Assembly (NCBI GenBank): GCA_023400235.1
Contig: JAEXFI010000047.1
Location: forward strand, 1-64,000
Direction: 5' to 3'
Source: Bacillota bacterium
GTDB taxonomy: Bacteria > Bacillota > Clostridia > Acetivibrionales > DSM-1351
DNA: 64,000 nucleotides
Shown here: piece by piece, positions 1-8,417 of the stretch
Layout of the letters: every line of letters begins with the position of its first letter
Numbering within the stretch: the stretch's first letter is position 1
Program-made: the position numbers and the translations under genes
The notes under the pieces: model-generated
The model's input: the letters and a program-made list of their open reading frames with translations, nothing else
The model's database searches: none
What the model was told of the DNA's origin: nothing

Positions 1-43
1 TTTCTTCATGCTCTCATAATTTTCAGGAGGTGAAATATATAAT

Positions 44-1837
44 ATGTCTACAATTGAATTAATCGTAAACGGCGGTTTTGAGACAGGTTCATTTCCTCCC
101 TGGCTTGTAGATAATGCAATTGTTACCTCAGCGTATAAGCATTCAGGCACCTTTTCTGCACAGCTGCTAAGTGGTATTTCTGTAATATACCAGATTGTAG
201 AAGGTGACTTCAGTTCCATCACAGAATTCTCTGCTTTTATAGGAAAAGCAGGAGTCTTGCCTAATCCTCTTACTACAATAACCATTGCATATTTTGGCTC
301 AGCCTTTAACTATCTTGGACTTGGACTGGCAATAAGTATTCCTCCAAACAGTCTTCCAAACGCAGCTTTAGGTATCTGGCAGGAATTTACAGGCACGGTC
401 ATCCCTGCTCTCCCAGGTACAACAATGGCCGTCATATCCTTTAGCAAGCAGGCTGCTCCCGGTACCGCTGATGTGGTTGTCGATGATGTATCTTTAACTG
501 CTGAGGGTCCAATAGGGCCAACTGCGCCAACCGGACCTACCGGGCCAACCGGGCCTACTGGACCTACCGGGCCCACCGGACCTACGGCACCAACCGGTCC
601 CACCGGGCCTACTGGACCCACTGCCCCAACTGGCCCTACCGGGCCTGCTGGACCCACTGGACCTACCGGGCCTGCTGGACCCACTGGACCTACCGGACCT
701 GTCGGACCCACTGGACCTACCGGACCTGTCGGACTCACTGGACCTACCGGACCTGTCGGACCCACCGGGCCCACTGGGCCTCAAGGTGCTACCGGACCTG
801 CCGGCGCTGGCGTTACTGGGCCTGTCGGACCCGCCGGACCTACTGGGCCTCAAGGTGCAACTGGACCTGCCGGCGCTGGCGTTACTGGGCCTGTCGGACC
901 CGCCGGACCTACTGGTCCTCAGGGTGTTACCGGACCTGCCGGCGCTGGTGCAACTGGGCCTACCGGACCCACCGGGCCTACTGGTCCTCAGGGTGTTACC
1001 GGACCTGCCGGTGCAGGTGCAACTGGACCTGCCGGACCCACCGGGCCTACTGGTCCTCAGGGTGCTACCGGACCTGCCGGCGCTGGTGTTACCGGACCTG
1101 TCGGACCCACCGGGCCTACGGGGCCTCAAGGTGCTACCGGACCTGCCGGCGCTGGTGTTACCGGACCTGTCGGACCCACCGGGCCTACGGGGCCTCAAGG
1201 TACTACCGGACCTGCCGGCGCTGGCGTTACCGGACCTGTCGGACCCACCGGGCCTACGGGGCCTCAAGGTGCTACCGGACTTGCCGGCGCTGGCGTTACC
1301 GGACCTGCCGGACCCACTGGGCCTACGGGGCCTCAAGGTGCTACAGGACCTGCCGGCGCTGGTGTTACTGGGCCTGTCGGACCCGCCGGACCAACTGGGC
1401 CTCAAGGTGCTACCGGACCTGCCGGACCTACGGTCAATGTACCTGAATTGTTTTTCAGTCAGACAGCAGGTGCTGCTTCAGTGTATCCTCCATTAAATAC
1501 CGAGGTTACTGTAGCAACAGTGAATATTCCTGTAACAACAGGTCTTCAGGTAAAAATTGATTATGCCGTATCGGTGGAAGTTATAACCACGTCAAACTGG
1601 GCTATGTCATTCGAGGTTCGGCTATATAGAGATACTAACTTGATTACAACAAAAACATTTATTGATTCCGCTGCTTCCGCTGGAACACACAGATTTTCAA
1701 TATCAAACACCCAGGTTGATACTTCTGTGGCCACTGAGACAACCGGCTATCAGCTCCGCATAATTTTTACCACTGCAACAAATGTTGCCACTGGTACAGC
1801 TTTAAATAGAAATATAAATGCAATAGTATTCCCATAG
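44..1837 (+). CDS. Collagen-like protein with conserved N-terminal domain, copy 1
   Basis: A 597-residue protein in three parts. Residues 1-150 form a compact beta-rich domain opening with IELIVNGGFETGSFPPW, like carbohydrate-binding-type folds. About 155-463 is collagen-like Gly-X-Y, mostly GPT and GPA. The last 130 residues form a separate globular beta domain. No signal peptide or sortase motif is visible, which fits spore-surface proteins assembled from the mother cell. The start follows an excellent site, AGGAGGTGA at 25-33. The N-terminal domain is nearly the same as in the next gene, but the C-terminal domain is unrelated to it. By analogy with BclA-type exosporium proteins it probably forms trimeric surface filaments; the spore location is inferred. 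Confidence 0.85.
   Translation: MSTIELIVNGGFETGSFPPWLVDNAIVTSAYKHSGTFSAQLLSGISVIYQIVEGDFSSITEFSAFIGKAGVLPNPLTTITIAYFGSAFNYLGLGLAISIPPNSLPNAALGIWQEFTGTVIPALPGTTMAVISFSKQAAPGTADVVVDDVSLTAEGPIGPTAPTGPTGPTGPTGPTGPTGPTAPTGPTGPTGPTAPTGPTGPAGPTGPTGPAGPTGPTGPVGPTGPTGPVGLTGPTGPVGPTGPTGPQGATGPAGAGVTGPVGPAGPTGPQGATGPAGAGVTGPVGPAGPTGPQGVTGPAGAGATGPTGPTGPTGPQGVTGPAGAGATGPAGPTGPTGPQGATGPAGAGVTGPVGPTGPTGPQGATGPAGAGVTGPVGPTGPTGPQGTTGPAGAGVTGPVGPTGPTGPQGATGLAGAGVTGPAGPTGPTGPQGATGPAGAGVTGPVGPAGPTGPQGATGPAGPTVNVPELFFSQTAGAASVYPPLNTEVTVATVNIPVTTGLQVKIDYAVSVEVITTSNWAMSFEVRLYRDTNLITTKTFIDSAASAGTHRFSISNTQVDTSVATETTGYQLRIIFTTATNVATGTALNRNINAIVFP
784..1430 (+). repeat. 69-bp tandem repeats in the collagen region
   Basis: About nine near-identical 69-bp units, each coding 23 residues: seven Gly-X-Y triplets plus a two-residue break (GAG then VT or AT). 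Units differ mainly at wobble positions and at Val/Ala/Thr swaps. The high, regular composition keeps several other frames open, so ORFs seen there are shadows. Confidence 0.9.
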
Positions 1838-1923
1838 TTATATAAAAGCAGGCTGCCCAATATGATATGCTCACCTTCTAAACATAAGGTTGAGATTCCA
1901 TGGGCACCTGATTTTTGTTTGTT

Positions 1924-2018
1924 TATATCTACACACATAATGCGTACCTGATAAGATATGAAAGACTCACAGTGGCTTTCGCTTCATTAAGTCACTTTGA
2001 CTTGCACCTTCACTTCGT
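1924..2018 (-). repeat. Decayed copy of the three-hairpin leader repeat
   Basis: Read on the minus strand this matches the repeat found before the hexokinase, beta-propeller glycosidase and monooxygenase-like genes: a core GCGAAAGCCACTG, then CTTTCAT, then TACGCATTATGTGTGTA in place of the TACGCGC hairpin. The last stem still pairs through a G-U change. No minus-strand gene follows it, so it looks like a relic. The rest of the gap 1838-2133 is AT-rich; near 2070-2105 there is a direct repeat of GAGCATGTT. Confidence 0.7.
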
Positions 2019-2133
2019 TATATTTCACACAAGTACCAAATTAAGCACTTCCTCATATAATATTACAGAGCATGTTATAGGAATCTATGAGAGCATGTTC
2101 TACCCATAACTTTCAGGAGGTGAAATATAAAAT

Positions 2134-3840
2134 ATGGCCACGATTGAATTAATCGAAAATGGCGGTTTTGAAACAGGTTCTTTTCCCCCATGGCTTGTAG
2201 ACAATGCCGTAATAACATCTGTATATAAACACTCTGGGGTTTATTCCGCTGAATTACTGAGCGGAATTTCCGTTATATATCAGATTGTAGAAGGCAACTT
2301 TAGTGAAAGTGCGGAATTTTCAGCATTTTTGGGTAAGGTTGGCCCCTTGCCTAATCCCCTGACAACCATAACTATTTCATATTTTGGCGAAACCTTTGGT
2401 TACCTTGGACTTGGATTAGTTATAAGCATTCCTCCTAATAGCCTGCCTGATGCTTCTCTCGGGAATTGGCAGGAGTTCACCGGGACGACAAATATCGCTC
2501 CCGCAGGAACAGCTTTTGCAATAGTATCCTTCAGCAAGCAAGCAGACCCAGGTACAGCAAATGTAGTAGTTGACGATGTCTCTCTATTGGGCAATGAAGA
2601 ACCAGTTGGCCCAACTGGTGTTACTGGACCCACCGGGCCTACTGGACCTACCGGACCTACTGGTCCCACCGGGCCCACTGGCGCTCCCGGACCTACTGGT
2701 GCTACCGGACCTACTGGTGCTCCCGGACCCACTGGCGCTACCGGACCTACTGGTGCTCCCGGACCCACTGGCGCTCCTGGACCTACTGGACCCACCGGGC
2801 CCACTGGCGCTCCTGGACCTACTGGCGCTCCCGGACCTACTGGTGCTCCCGGACCCACTGGTGCTCCCGGACCCACTGGTGCTCCCGGACCCACTGGCGC
2901 TCCTGGTTCAGGTGCTACCGGTCCTACCGGACCTACTGGTCCAACAGGACCTCAAGGTCCCACCGGCCCTGCGGGTTCTGGTGCTACTGGTGCTACCGGG
3001 CCTATCGGTCCAACAGGACCTCAAGGTCCCACCGGCCCTGCGGGTTCAGGTGCTACCGGTCCTACCGGGCCTATCGGTCCAACAGGACCTCAAGGTCCCA
3101 CCGGACCTGCCGGCGCTACTGGCGCTACCGGACCTGCCGGTTCTACTGGTGCTACCGGACCTGCTGGTGAAACTGGTGCTACCGGACCTGCTGGTGAAAC
3201 TGGTGCTACCGGACCTGCCGGCGCTACTGGTGCTACCGGACCTGCCGGCGCTACTGGTGCTACCGGACCTGCCGGTGCTACTGGTGCTACCGGAGCTACA
3301 GGACCTGCCGGTCCTGCCGGTGCTACTGGCGCTACCGGACCTGCTGGCGCAACCGGTGCTACAGGACCTACCGGTCCTGCCGGCGCAGTCGGTGCTACAG
3401 GACCTGTTGGTGCTACAGGACCCACTGGCGCAGGTATCGCTGCATTTGGTAATGTGTATAACCTTGCTACACTGATAACCGCAACAATAATTGGGGGCGC
3501 AGACATCCCCTTCAGCAATAACGGTCCGCTAGTTGGTGGTATAACTCACACAGCAGGAACAACCACAATAGTTGTTCCCACCGCCGGTAACTACGAAATA
3601 ATTTACGGTGCCGGTATTACCGCCGGAATAGGAGCTGCTATCGCAATAGCAGTTAACGGTACAGTTAGTCCGGCAACAAATATTACCGCATTGGTAGCTA
3701 CGGGTGAAATAAGTGGTAACACCATATTGACTCTGGCTGCCGGAGATACAATCACTCTGCGCAACAACTCATTAATAGCACTTACCCTGACTCTTGCGCC
3801 TAACGTAAGTGCTCAGTTGGATATTTTGCTACTGGATTAG
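2134..3840 (+). CDS. Collagen-like protein with BclA-type C-terminal domain, copy 2
   Basis: A 568-residue paralogue of the previous gene. Residues 1-155 are highly similar to its N-terminal domain; about 158-436 is Gly-X-Y with GPT, GAP and GAT triplets and three GSGAT breaks at 23-residue spacing. The final 130 residues, beginning AFGNVYNLAT, resemble the TNF-like C-terminal head of Bacillus BclA exosporium filaments. The ribosome site CAGGAGGTGAAATATA is the same as in copy 1 and the upstream sequence CATGnTCT...CATAAnTTTC is shared, so the two genes are likely co-regulated. An intrinsic terminator follows. Role as a spore-surface filament is inferred from family resemblance. Confidence 0.87.
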   Translation: MATIELIENGGFETGSFPPWLVDNAVITSVYKHSGVYSAELLSGISVIYQIVEGNFSESAEFSAFLGKVGPLPNPLTTITISYFGETFGYLGLGLVISIPPNSLPDASLGNWQEFTGTTNIAPAGTAFAIVSFSKQADPGTANVVVDDVSLLGNEEPVGPTGVTGPTGPTGPTGPTGPTGPTGAPGPTGATGPTGAPGPTGATGPTGAPGPTGAPGPTGPTGPTGAPGPTGAPGPTGAPGPTGAPGPTGAPGPTGAPGSGATGPTGPTGPTGPQGPTGPAGSGATGATGPIGPTGPQGPTGPAGSGATGPTGPIGPTGPQGPTGPAGATGATGPAGSTGATGPAGETGATGPAGETGATGPAGATGATGPAGATGATGPAGATGATGATGPAGPAGATGATGPAGATGATGPTGPAGAVGATGPVGATGPTGAGIAAFGNVYNLATLITATIIGGADIPFSNNGPLVGGITHTAGTTTIVVPTAGNYEIIYGAGITAGIGAAIAIAVNGTVSPATNITALVATGEISGNTILTLAAGDTITLRNNSLIALTLTLAPNVSAQLDILLLD

Positions 3841-3856
3841 TATACTTTATAATCAA

Positions 3857-3892
3857 GCCTTCATCCTCTCTATGGATGGAGGCTGTTTTTTT
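3857..3892 (+). terminator. Intrinsic terminator after collagen-like gene 2
   Basis: GCCTTCATCC pairs with GGATGGAGGC across a short loop and is followed by TGTTTTTTT. Confidence 0.88.
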
Positions 3893-4036
3893 GCAGAACT
3901 GCCGTACCCTACTGCTCATATCTATTGTTTGTATTTTTGTAACATATTTTTTTTGACGGAATACATTAATTATAGCGACGTATGAAAGGATTTATAGTTT
4001 ATAGGCCTATGGTCTTTTATAAACTGGTAAAGCTAT

Positions 4037-5125
4037 ATGATAACTATCAGTCTTTGTATGATTGTCAAGAATGAGGAAGAGACGCTTGCCCGCTGTCTGG
4101 ATACGGTTAAGGACATTGCAGACGAAATAAACATTGTTGATACTGGCTCAACTGATAAAACAAAGGAGATTGCCCGCCAGTATACCGACAGAATATTTGA
4201 CTTCCCCTGGACAAACAGCTTTGCAGATGCCAGAAATGAATCCTATAAATATGCAACAATGGATTACATCCTTTATCTTGACGCTGATGATGTCCTTCTC
4301 GAAGCAGATCAGATAAAGTTCAAGCAGTTGAAGGAAACACTTGACCCTGCGGTAGATTCCGTATCAATGTATTATGACGCAGGTACTGATGAATTTGGAA
4401 ATGTAACACTGCGATACAGAAATAACCGGCTTGTAAAAAGGGAAAAAAATTTCCGCTGGTATGGTGATTGCCACAACTATATAGACGTAAGAGGTAAAAT
4501 CATTAATTCGGAGATATCTGTCACTCACAAAAAAATCCGTCATTCCGCAGGACGTACAGTTTCCATATTTGAAGAAAAGAAAGCCCGCGGTGACATCTTT
4601 TCCCCCAGAGACTATTTTTACTACGGCAATGAATTAAGAGAAAACGGACGGCATCAGGAAGCTATTGACAGCTATAACAAAAATCTTGAATTAAAAGAAG
4701 GCTGGGTGGAGGATAAAATATTTGCATGTCTCTATAAAGGTGATTGCTACAGAGCCTTGGGGGATAAGGGAAACGAGCTGACCGCTCTTTTTCAGTCCTT
4801 TAATTACTCACCACCCAGAGGAGAAGCCTGCAGTCGTATCGGCTACAATTTTCAAAAGAAAAGGGAGTATAAGTCAGCTATCTTTTGGTACGATTTAGCC
4901 ACAAAGCTGGTCCCCGATCCTGACAGGTGGAGCTTTGTCTACATGGCCTATTATACATGGTATCCTCATTTGCAGCTGTGCGTTTGCTACTACAATATCG
5001 GCGATTATGAAAAGGCTATGGAACATAATGAAGAGGCTGCAAAATACAGACCCACAGACCAAAGTGTAGCATACAACAGAAGACTTTTTGAAAGGATATA
5101 TCCTGAAAAAAAAGCTTGTGAATAG
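4037..5125 (+). CDS. Family 2 glycosyltransferase with TPR-like C-terminus
   Basis: A 362-residue cytosolic protein. The N-terminal 100 residues are a GT-A domain: ISLCMIVKNEEETL, DTGSTDKT and the metal-binding LDADD near residue 83. From about residue 195 on, helical repeats (YFYYGNELRENGRHQEAIDSY, YNIGDYEKAMEHNEEAAKY) look like TPRs. Such proteins transfer sugars to proteins or glycans. Lying just after two threonine-rich collagen-like genes, it is a good candidate for glycosylating them, as BclA filaments are glycosylated in Bacillus; that link is inferred. No strong Shine-Dalgarno precedes the ATG. Upstream, ACATATT and AATACATTA are spaced roughly like a sigma-E promoter, but this is weak. 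Confidence 0.85.
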   Translation: MITISLCMIVKNEEETLARCLDTVKDIADEINIVDTGSTDKTKEIARQYTDRIFDFPWTNSFADARNESYKYATMDYILYLDADDVLLEADQIKFKQLKETLDPAVDSVSMYYDAGTDEFGNVTLRYRNNRLVKREKNFRWYGDCHNYIDVRGKIINSEISVTHKKIRHSAGRTVSIFEEKKARGDIFSPRDYFYYGNELRENGRHQEAIDSYNKNLELKEGWVEDKIFACLYKGDCYRALGDKGNELTALFQSFNYSPPRGEACSRIGYNFQKKREYKSAIFWYDLATKLVPDPDRWSFVYMAYYTWYPHLQLCVCYYNIGDYEKAMEHNEEAAKYRPTDQSVAYNRRLFERIYPEKKACE

Positions 5126-5152
5126 CTACTCTTCACCTTGACTTTTATGCAA

Positions 5153-5201
5153 CCGCTACGCTGAAACGCTGTCCCTCACGGGCAGCGTTTCAGCGCAGCG
5201 G
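5153..5201. repeat. Long palindromic hairpin between convergent genes
   Basis: Arms of 19 nt (5153-5171 and 5183-5201) pair with one mismatch around an 11-nt loop; the core is CTGAAACGCTG / CAGCGTTTCAG. There is no T-run on either side. It lies between the ends of two convergent genes and could act as a bidirectional stop or mRNA 3' stabiliser. Confidence 0.75.
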
Positions 5202-5224
5202 ACATGTACTTATGAGCAGGTTTG

Positions 5225-6139
5225 CTATGGCAGCTTATTTCCGGCTGCTCTGTATATTTCATACCATTCCGGGCGGGTCAGCTCTATATCTGACGCCTTG
5301 CAGATATCCTTCAATCTTGTTGCACTGGTTGTCCCCACAATGGGCTGCATTCCTGCCGGATGCCTCAAAAGCCACGCAATGGCAATAGCAGTATTTGTTA
5401 CTTTTTTTGCTTGGGCCAATTCATCAATTGTTTTATTCAACTGTGGAAATTTGTCATTATTTAAGAATACGCCTTCAAAAAAACCATATTGAAAAGGTGA
5501 CCAGGGCTGTATTGTAATGTCGTGCAGACGGCAATAGTCCAATATACTTCCATCTCTGTCAAAGGAACCGTCAACATTCATATTTACGTTTAATCCGGCA
5601 TCAACCATCCCCGTATGCATAATGCTGAACTGAAGCTGATTAATTATCAGCTTCTGGCTGACGTATTTCTTCAAAAGCTCTATTTGCATGGGGTTTTGAT
5701 TACTTACTCCAAAGTTTTGAACTTTTCCGCTGCTCTGCAGTATGGCAAAAGCCTCTGCAACCTCTTCAGGTTCCACCAAGGCATCGGGCCGATGCAGAAG
5801 AAGTACATCTATATAATCTGTCTTAAGCCTCTTCAGACTTCCATCTACAGCCTCCAGAATATGGTCTTTTGAAAAGTCGAAATAGCCCGGTCTTATACCG
5901 CACTTTGTCTGAATGATGAGCTTTTCCCTTATGGAGGGTCTCATATCAATTGCTTCTGCAAATATTTCTTCTGATTTTCCTCCGCCATATATATCGGCAT
6001 GGTCGAAAAAATCAATTCCTTCCTCTAAGGCTGTGTTTACCAATATCTCTGCATCTTTTTTGGAGAGCTCGGTTATTCTCATGCACCCCAGAGAAATCTC
6101 AGATGCGGGAAAGGCTCCTCCAATACTGATTTTCTTCAC
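5225..6139 (-). CDS. Aldo/keto reductase (YdhF-like)
   Basis: NAD(P)H-dependent reductase of the TIM-barrel aldo/keto reductase superfamily. Visible motifs: GIDFFDHADIYGGGKSE with catalytic Asp and Tyr, IQTKCGI with catalytic Lys, a conserved His in DVLLLHRPD, and the C-terminal cofactor loop GTTSATRLKDI. The layout is like E. coli YdhF; the natural carbonyl substrate is unknown. I chose GTG at 6139 (about 304 residues), which lies 6 nt after AGAGGTG; a GTG three codons upstream overlaps that site and is less likely. It is divergent from a MerR regulator and has a MerR-type promoter. Confidence 0.88.
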   Translation of the reverse strand: MKKISIGGAFPASEISLGCMRITELSKKDAEILVNTALEEGIDFFDHADIYGGGKSEEIFAEAIDMRPSIREKLIIQTKCGIRPGYFDFSKDHILEAVDGSLKRLKTDYIDVLLLHRPDALVEPEEVAEAFAILQSSGKVQNFGVSNQNPMQIELLKKYVSQKLIINQLQFSIMHTGMVDAGLNVNMNVDGSFDRDGSILDYCRLHDITIQPWSPFQYGFFEGVFLNNDKFPQLNKTIDELAQAKKVTNTAIAIAWLLRHPAGMQPIVGTTSATRLKDICKASDIELTRPEWYEIYRAAGNKLP

Positions 6140-6208
6140 TATAAGCACCTCTTTCTGTATTAATTCTATTAATCCCGGTTTACAGGCTTCTTATGCTTTA
6201 TATTTGGA

Positions 6209-6239
6209 ATTGTATACCTTAGAGGCTACTGTAAGTCAA
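6209..6239 (-). promoter_or_regulatory. MerR-type promoter and operator of the aldo/keto reductase
   Basis: On the minus strand TTGACT (6234-6239) and TACAAT (6209-6214) are 19 bp apart, the overlong spacing typical of MerR-controlled promoters. The spacer holds an imperfect dyad at 6218-6235 (CTTAGAGGCTACTGTAAG on the plus strand). Confidence 0.72.
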
Positions 6240-6366
6240 TAGAAATTCCTTTAAGCCCTCTAAAATAAAAAGGTAAATTCTCTATTGCAAATGTTAATCC
6301 TAAAGTGGATGTTTGTAAAATGCAGGCATATCTGCTAAAATAAATTTTACAGTGACCTCGGGTTCT

Positions 6367-6395
6367 GAAGAGGCACCAGTTAATACTGCCTCTTC
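6367..6395 (+). other. Unexplained hairpin upstream of merR-type gene
   Basis: GAAGAGGCA and TGCCTCTTC pair perfectly across an 11-nt loop, about 60 nt before the MerR start. No T-run follows. Function unknown. Confidence 0.5.
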
Positions 6396-6455
6396 CACCG
6401 GTTATAGAAGCTTATGGATATATGTAGGGAATAGACTTATCAAGGGGGTACTCTT

Positions 6456-6839
6456 ATGGAATACACAATAAAGCAGGCTGCCGAAAAAATGAATCTGACT
6501 GCCTATACGCTTAGATATTATGATAAAGAAGGTTTGCTTCCATTTGTGGAAAGAGATAGTGCCGGTAACAGGCTCTTTACAGAAAATGACATTGAATGGT
6601 TGGGACTAATATGCTGCTTAAAAAATACAGGCATGCCTATCAGGCAAATAAAGAAATTCATTCAGGGAGCCCTGGAAGGCGAACACACTCTGCAAAGCCG
6701 GGTTGAAATGCTTTTAGAGCACCGCAATGCTGTTCTGAAACAGATGGAAGAACTTAATAAAAATCTCCATAAGATAAATCACAAGATAAACTATTATAGT
6801 GGCTGCCTGGATACATACAAAAGCAGCCAGGCTCATTAA
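6456..6839 (+). CDS. MerR family transcriptional regulator
   Basis: 127 residues. The winged helix-turn-helix is at the N-terminus (YTIKQAAEKMNLTAYTLRYYDKEGLL), followed by GNRLFTENDIEWL and a coiled-coil dimerisation helix near 75-115. No Cys cluster for metals is evident, so it belongs with the stress- or aldehyde-type MerR proteins found beside reductases. It is divergent from the aldo/keto reductase and very likely acts on the 19-bp-spacer promoter there. Ribosome site AAGGGGGT precedes ATG. Confidence 0.9.
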   Translation: MEYTIKQAAEKMNLTAYTLRYYDKEGLLPFVERDSAGNRLFTENDIEWLGLICCLKNTGMPIRQIKKFIQGALEGEHTLQSRVEMLLEHRNAVLKQMEELNKNLHKINHKINYYSGCLDTYKSSQAH

Positions 6840-6960
6840 TTAACCTGTAGTACTAATTAAAGGTATGGCAGCAGTCGGAAAAATGCTGCTCACTACCGGA
6901 CGGGCAATCTATCTCTTAAAGACTTTATTTATCAGCACTAAAAGCTAATTTAGTATTGTT

Positions 6961-6996
6961 AAAGCCGCTTCCAGATATACATGGGAAGCGGCTTTT
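6961..6996. terminator. Bidirectional terminator
   Basis: AAAGCCGCTTCC pairs with GGAAGCGGCTTT, flanked by A and T runs. It lies between the convergent MerR and hexokinase genes. Confidence 0.9.
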
Positions 6997-7002
6997 CTAT
7001 TC

Positions 7003-8301
7003 CTACTTTTGTGTTGAGGCTACAGCTGCTGCTATTGCAGCACCAAGTCCCGAGCCATCCTTCACAAGACGGATCTGTACATTTTCAGCATCCTCGCCCA
7101 AGGCCTCGGCAAAAGCTTCTTCCATTAGCTTTGGAGCCTTTGGCATTTTTTCATAAATAGTTCCGTCAATTGCTACTATGTGCTTATTTGTGACTCTTAC
7201 CCCATTATTTTCCTGATGAAAAAGAATACCCAGGAAGGTGGTGGCAACAAGCCGGACAGTCCTTTTCAAGACAGCTTCAGATACGCTCTTTATTATCTCT
7301 GCATCCGTTATAGTACAGTTATACTGCTCGGAGGTTTTTGCAGGATAAAGTATGAAGTTCTCAACCATCAGGGCATTAAAGCTCTGGTTGAAAAAAGTAT
7401 CCGTATCAGCCTCAGAATTTGTGAACAGGGCCTTTTCACCATAAAGGTCAGCACACACTTCCTTTACAAGGCTTCCTATATAATAGCCCGACACCATCTT
7501 TTCAAGCAGCTGCAGTCCTGGCATCTGACTCTTCCTGTCAATGAGCTCATCGTACTTGGTCACAGGCAATCCCACATTGAAATTTCCCGATTCCAGGTTT
7601 ACAATCATTTTTCCGCCGTTGACAGGGTGGTTGTTCTCAAGATAGCAGGTATTATGCCCTGTCCCCATGATAGAACCTATATCGGCTTCCTGGTAGCTAT
7701 ACATGGCAACTAGCAAAGTTCCAACCGTATCATTTAGTATGGCCACAGGCTCAATGCTGATGTTGCCTGCTTTGAGTGCATCACTCAGGAGCTTGTTTAT
7801 ATTTTCTCCCTCAACACCAGAAGTAGTAATTTCTTTGGTCCAATGTATCAAGTAAGCTTCATTTATTCCTTCCTGCCTGCAGGGGAATGAAAAAGTATTT
7901 CCAAGATACATGCTCTCACCAGGATCAATTATTCCGGACATGCATTGGGCCATGTACCCGAAAAGCTGTTCCGCCGTTGTTTCAGACTTTGTGAGATCGA
8001 AGTTTTTCTCCTTATTTATAAGCTTTTCCTTTATCTCAGCAAGCTTTTCAAAATTACCGTCTTCAATTTTAAATTTGGTACATCTAAGGTTTGTTCCACC
8101 CATGTCTAAAGTCATAAATATGCCTTTTTCCCGACCCGTGGGCTTTCCAATATATGATGGAAGCATCTTCAGACAGGTCTGCTCCCCTTTAAGTCCGGCT
8201 TCCATTGTTTCCTTAAACTGTTGTGCAATTTGAAGCATAGCTGCTCTGTCAACCTCAAATGTTTTAAGCACCTTGTCTACTGTATTGTTATTGACCCCCA
8301 T
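7003..8301 (-). CDS. Hexokinase of the eukaryotic type
   Basis: ATP-dependent hexose kinase, 432 residues, cytosolic. It matches the two-domain eukaryotic hexokinase family rather than bacterial ROK or Glk glucokinases: phosphate-binding LDMGGTNLR, sugar-binding NTFSFPCRQEG...HWTKEI, catalytic Asp in LNDTVGTLL, GTGHNTCYLE and the C-terminal adenosine motif DGSGLGAAIAAAV. The start is taken at 8301: the leader repeat ends in GGGAG five nt before this ATG, whereas the upstream in-frame ATG overlaps that ribosome site. It probably feeds hexoses from polysaccharide breakdown into glycolysis. Confidence 0.92.
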   Translation of the reverse strand: MGVNNNTVDKVLKTFEVDRAAMLQIAQQFKETMEAGLKGEQTCLKMLPSYIGKPTGREKGIFMTLDMGGTNLRCTKFKIEDGNFEKLAEIKEKLINKEKNFDLTKSETTAEQLFGYMAQCMSGIIDPGESMYLGNTFSFPCRQEGINEAYLIHWTKEITTSGVEGENINKLLSDALKAGNISIEPVAILNDTVGTLLVAMYSYQEADIGSIMGTGHNTCYLENNHPVNGGKMIVNLESGNFNVGLPVTKYDELIDRKSQMPGLQLLEKMVSGYYIGSLVKEVCADLYGEKALFTNSEADTDTFFNQSFNALMVENFILYPAKTSEQYNCTITDAEIIKSVSEAVLKRTVRLVATTFLGILFHQENNGVRVTNKHIVAIDGTIYEKMPKAPKLMEEAFAEALGEDAENVQIRLVKDGSGLGAAIAAAVASTQK

Positions 8302-8306
8302 ATTAT

Positions 8307-8417
8307 CTCCCATCTACGCGCATAGCGCGTAATAAATTGTAATGAAAGACACGCAGTGGCTTTCGCTGCGTGAAATTTATTTTGATCTGCCACGTGTATA
8401 TTTCACGCTCCACCTCG
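8307..8417 (-). repeat. Three-hairpin leader repeat, hexokinase copy
   Basis: Read on the minus strand: GCGTGAAAT and ATTTCACGC pair (9 bp); GCAGCGAAAGCCACTGC forms a second hairpin; TACGCGCTATGCGCGTA forms a third; then GATGGGAGAT gives the hexokinase Shine-Dalgarno. Closely related copies lie at 46893-46999, 47000-47104 and 52547-52659. Confidence 0.88.

Noticed and set aside
784..1430. CRISPR-like regular repeats
   Set aside because: The 69-bp units are coding, contiguous, in frame, and have no unique spacers or cas genes nearby.
310..3518. Long open frames on the minus strand and in other plus frames over the collagen genes
   Set aside because: They are translations of the GPT/GPA repeats in other frames (Gly-Pro-Val or Leu-Pro-Asp strings), have no ribosome sites, and vanish outside the repeats.
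8301..8313. Upstream ATG as hexokinase start
   Set aside because: It overlaps the GGGAG ribosome site that serves the next ATG; the same false extension occurs at the other two genes preceded by the leader repeat.
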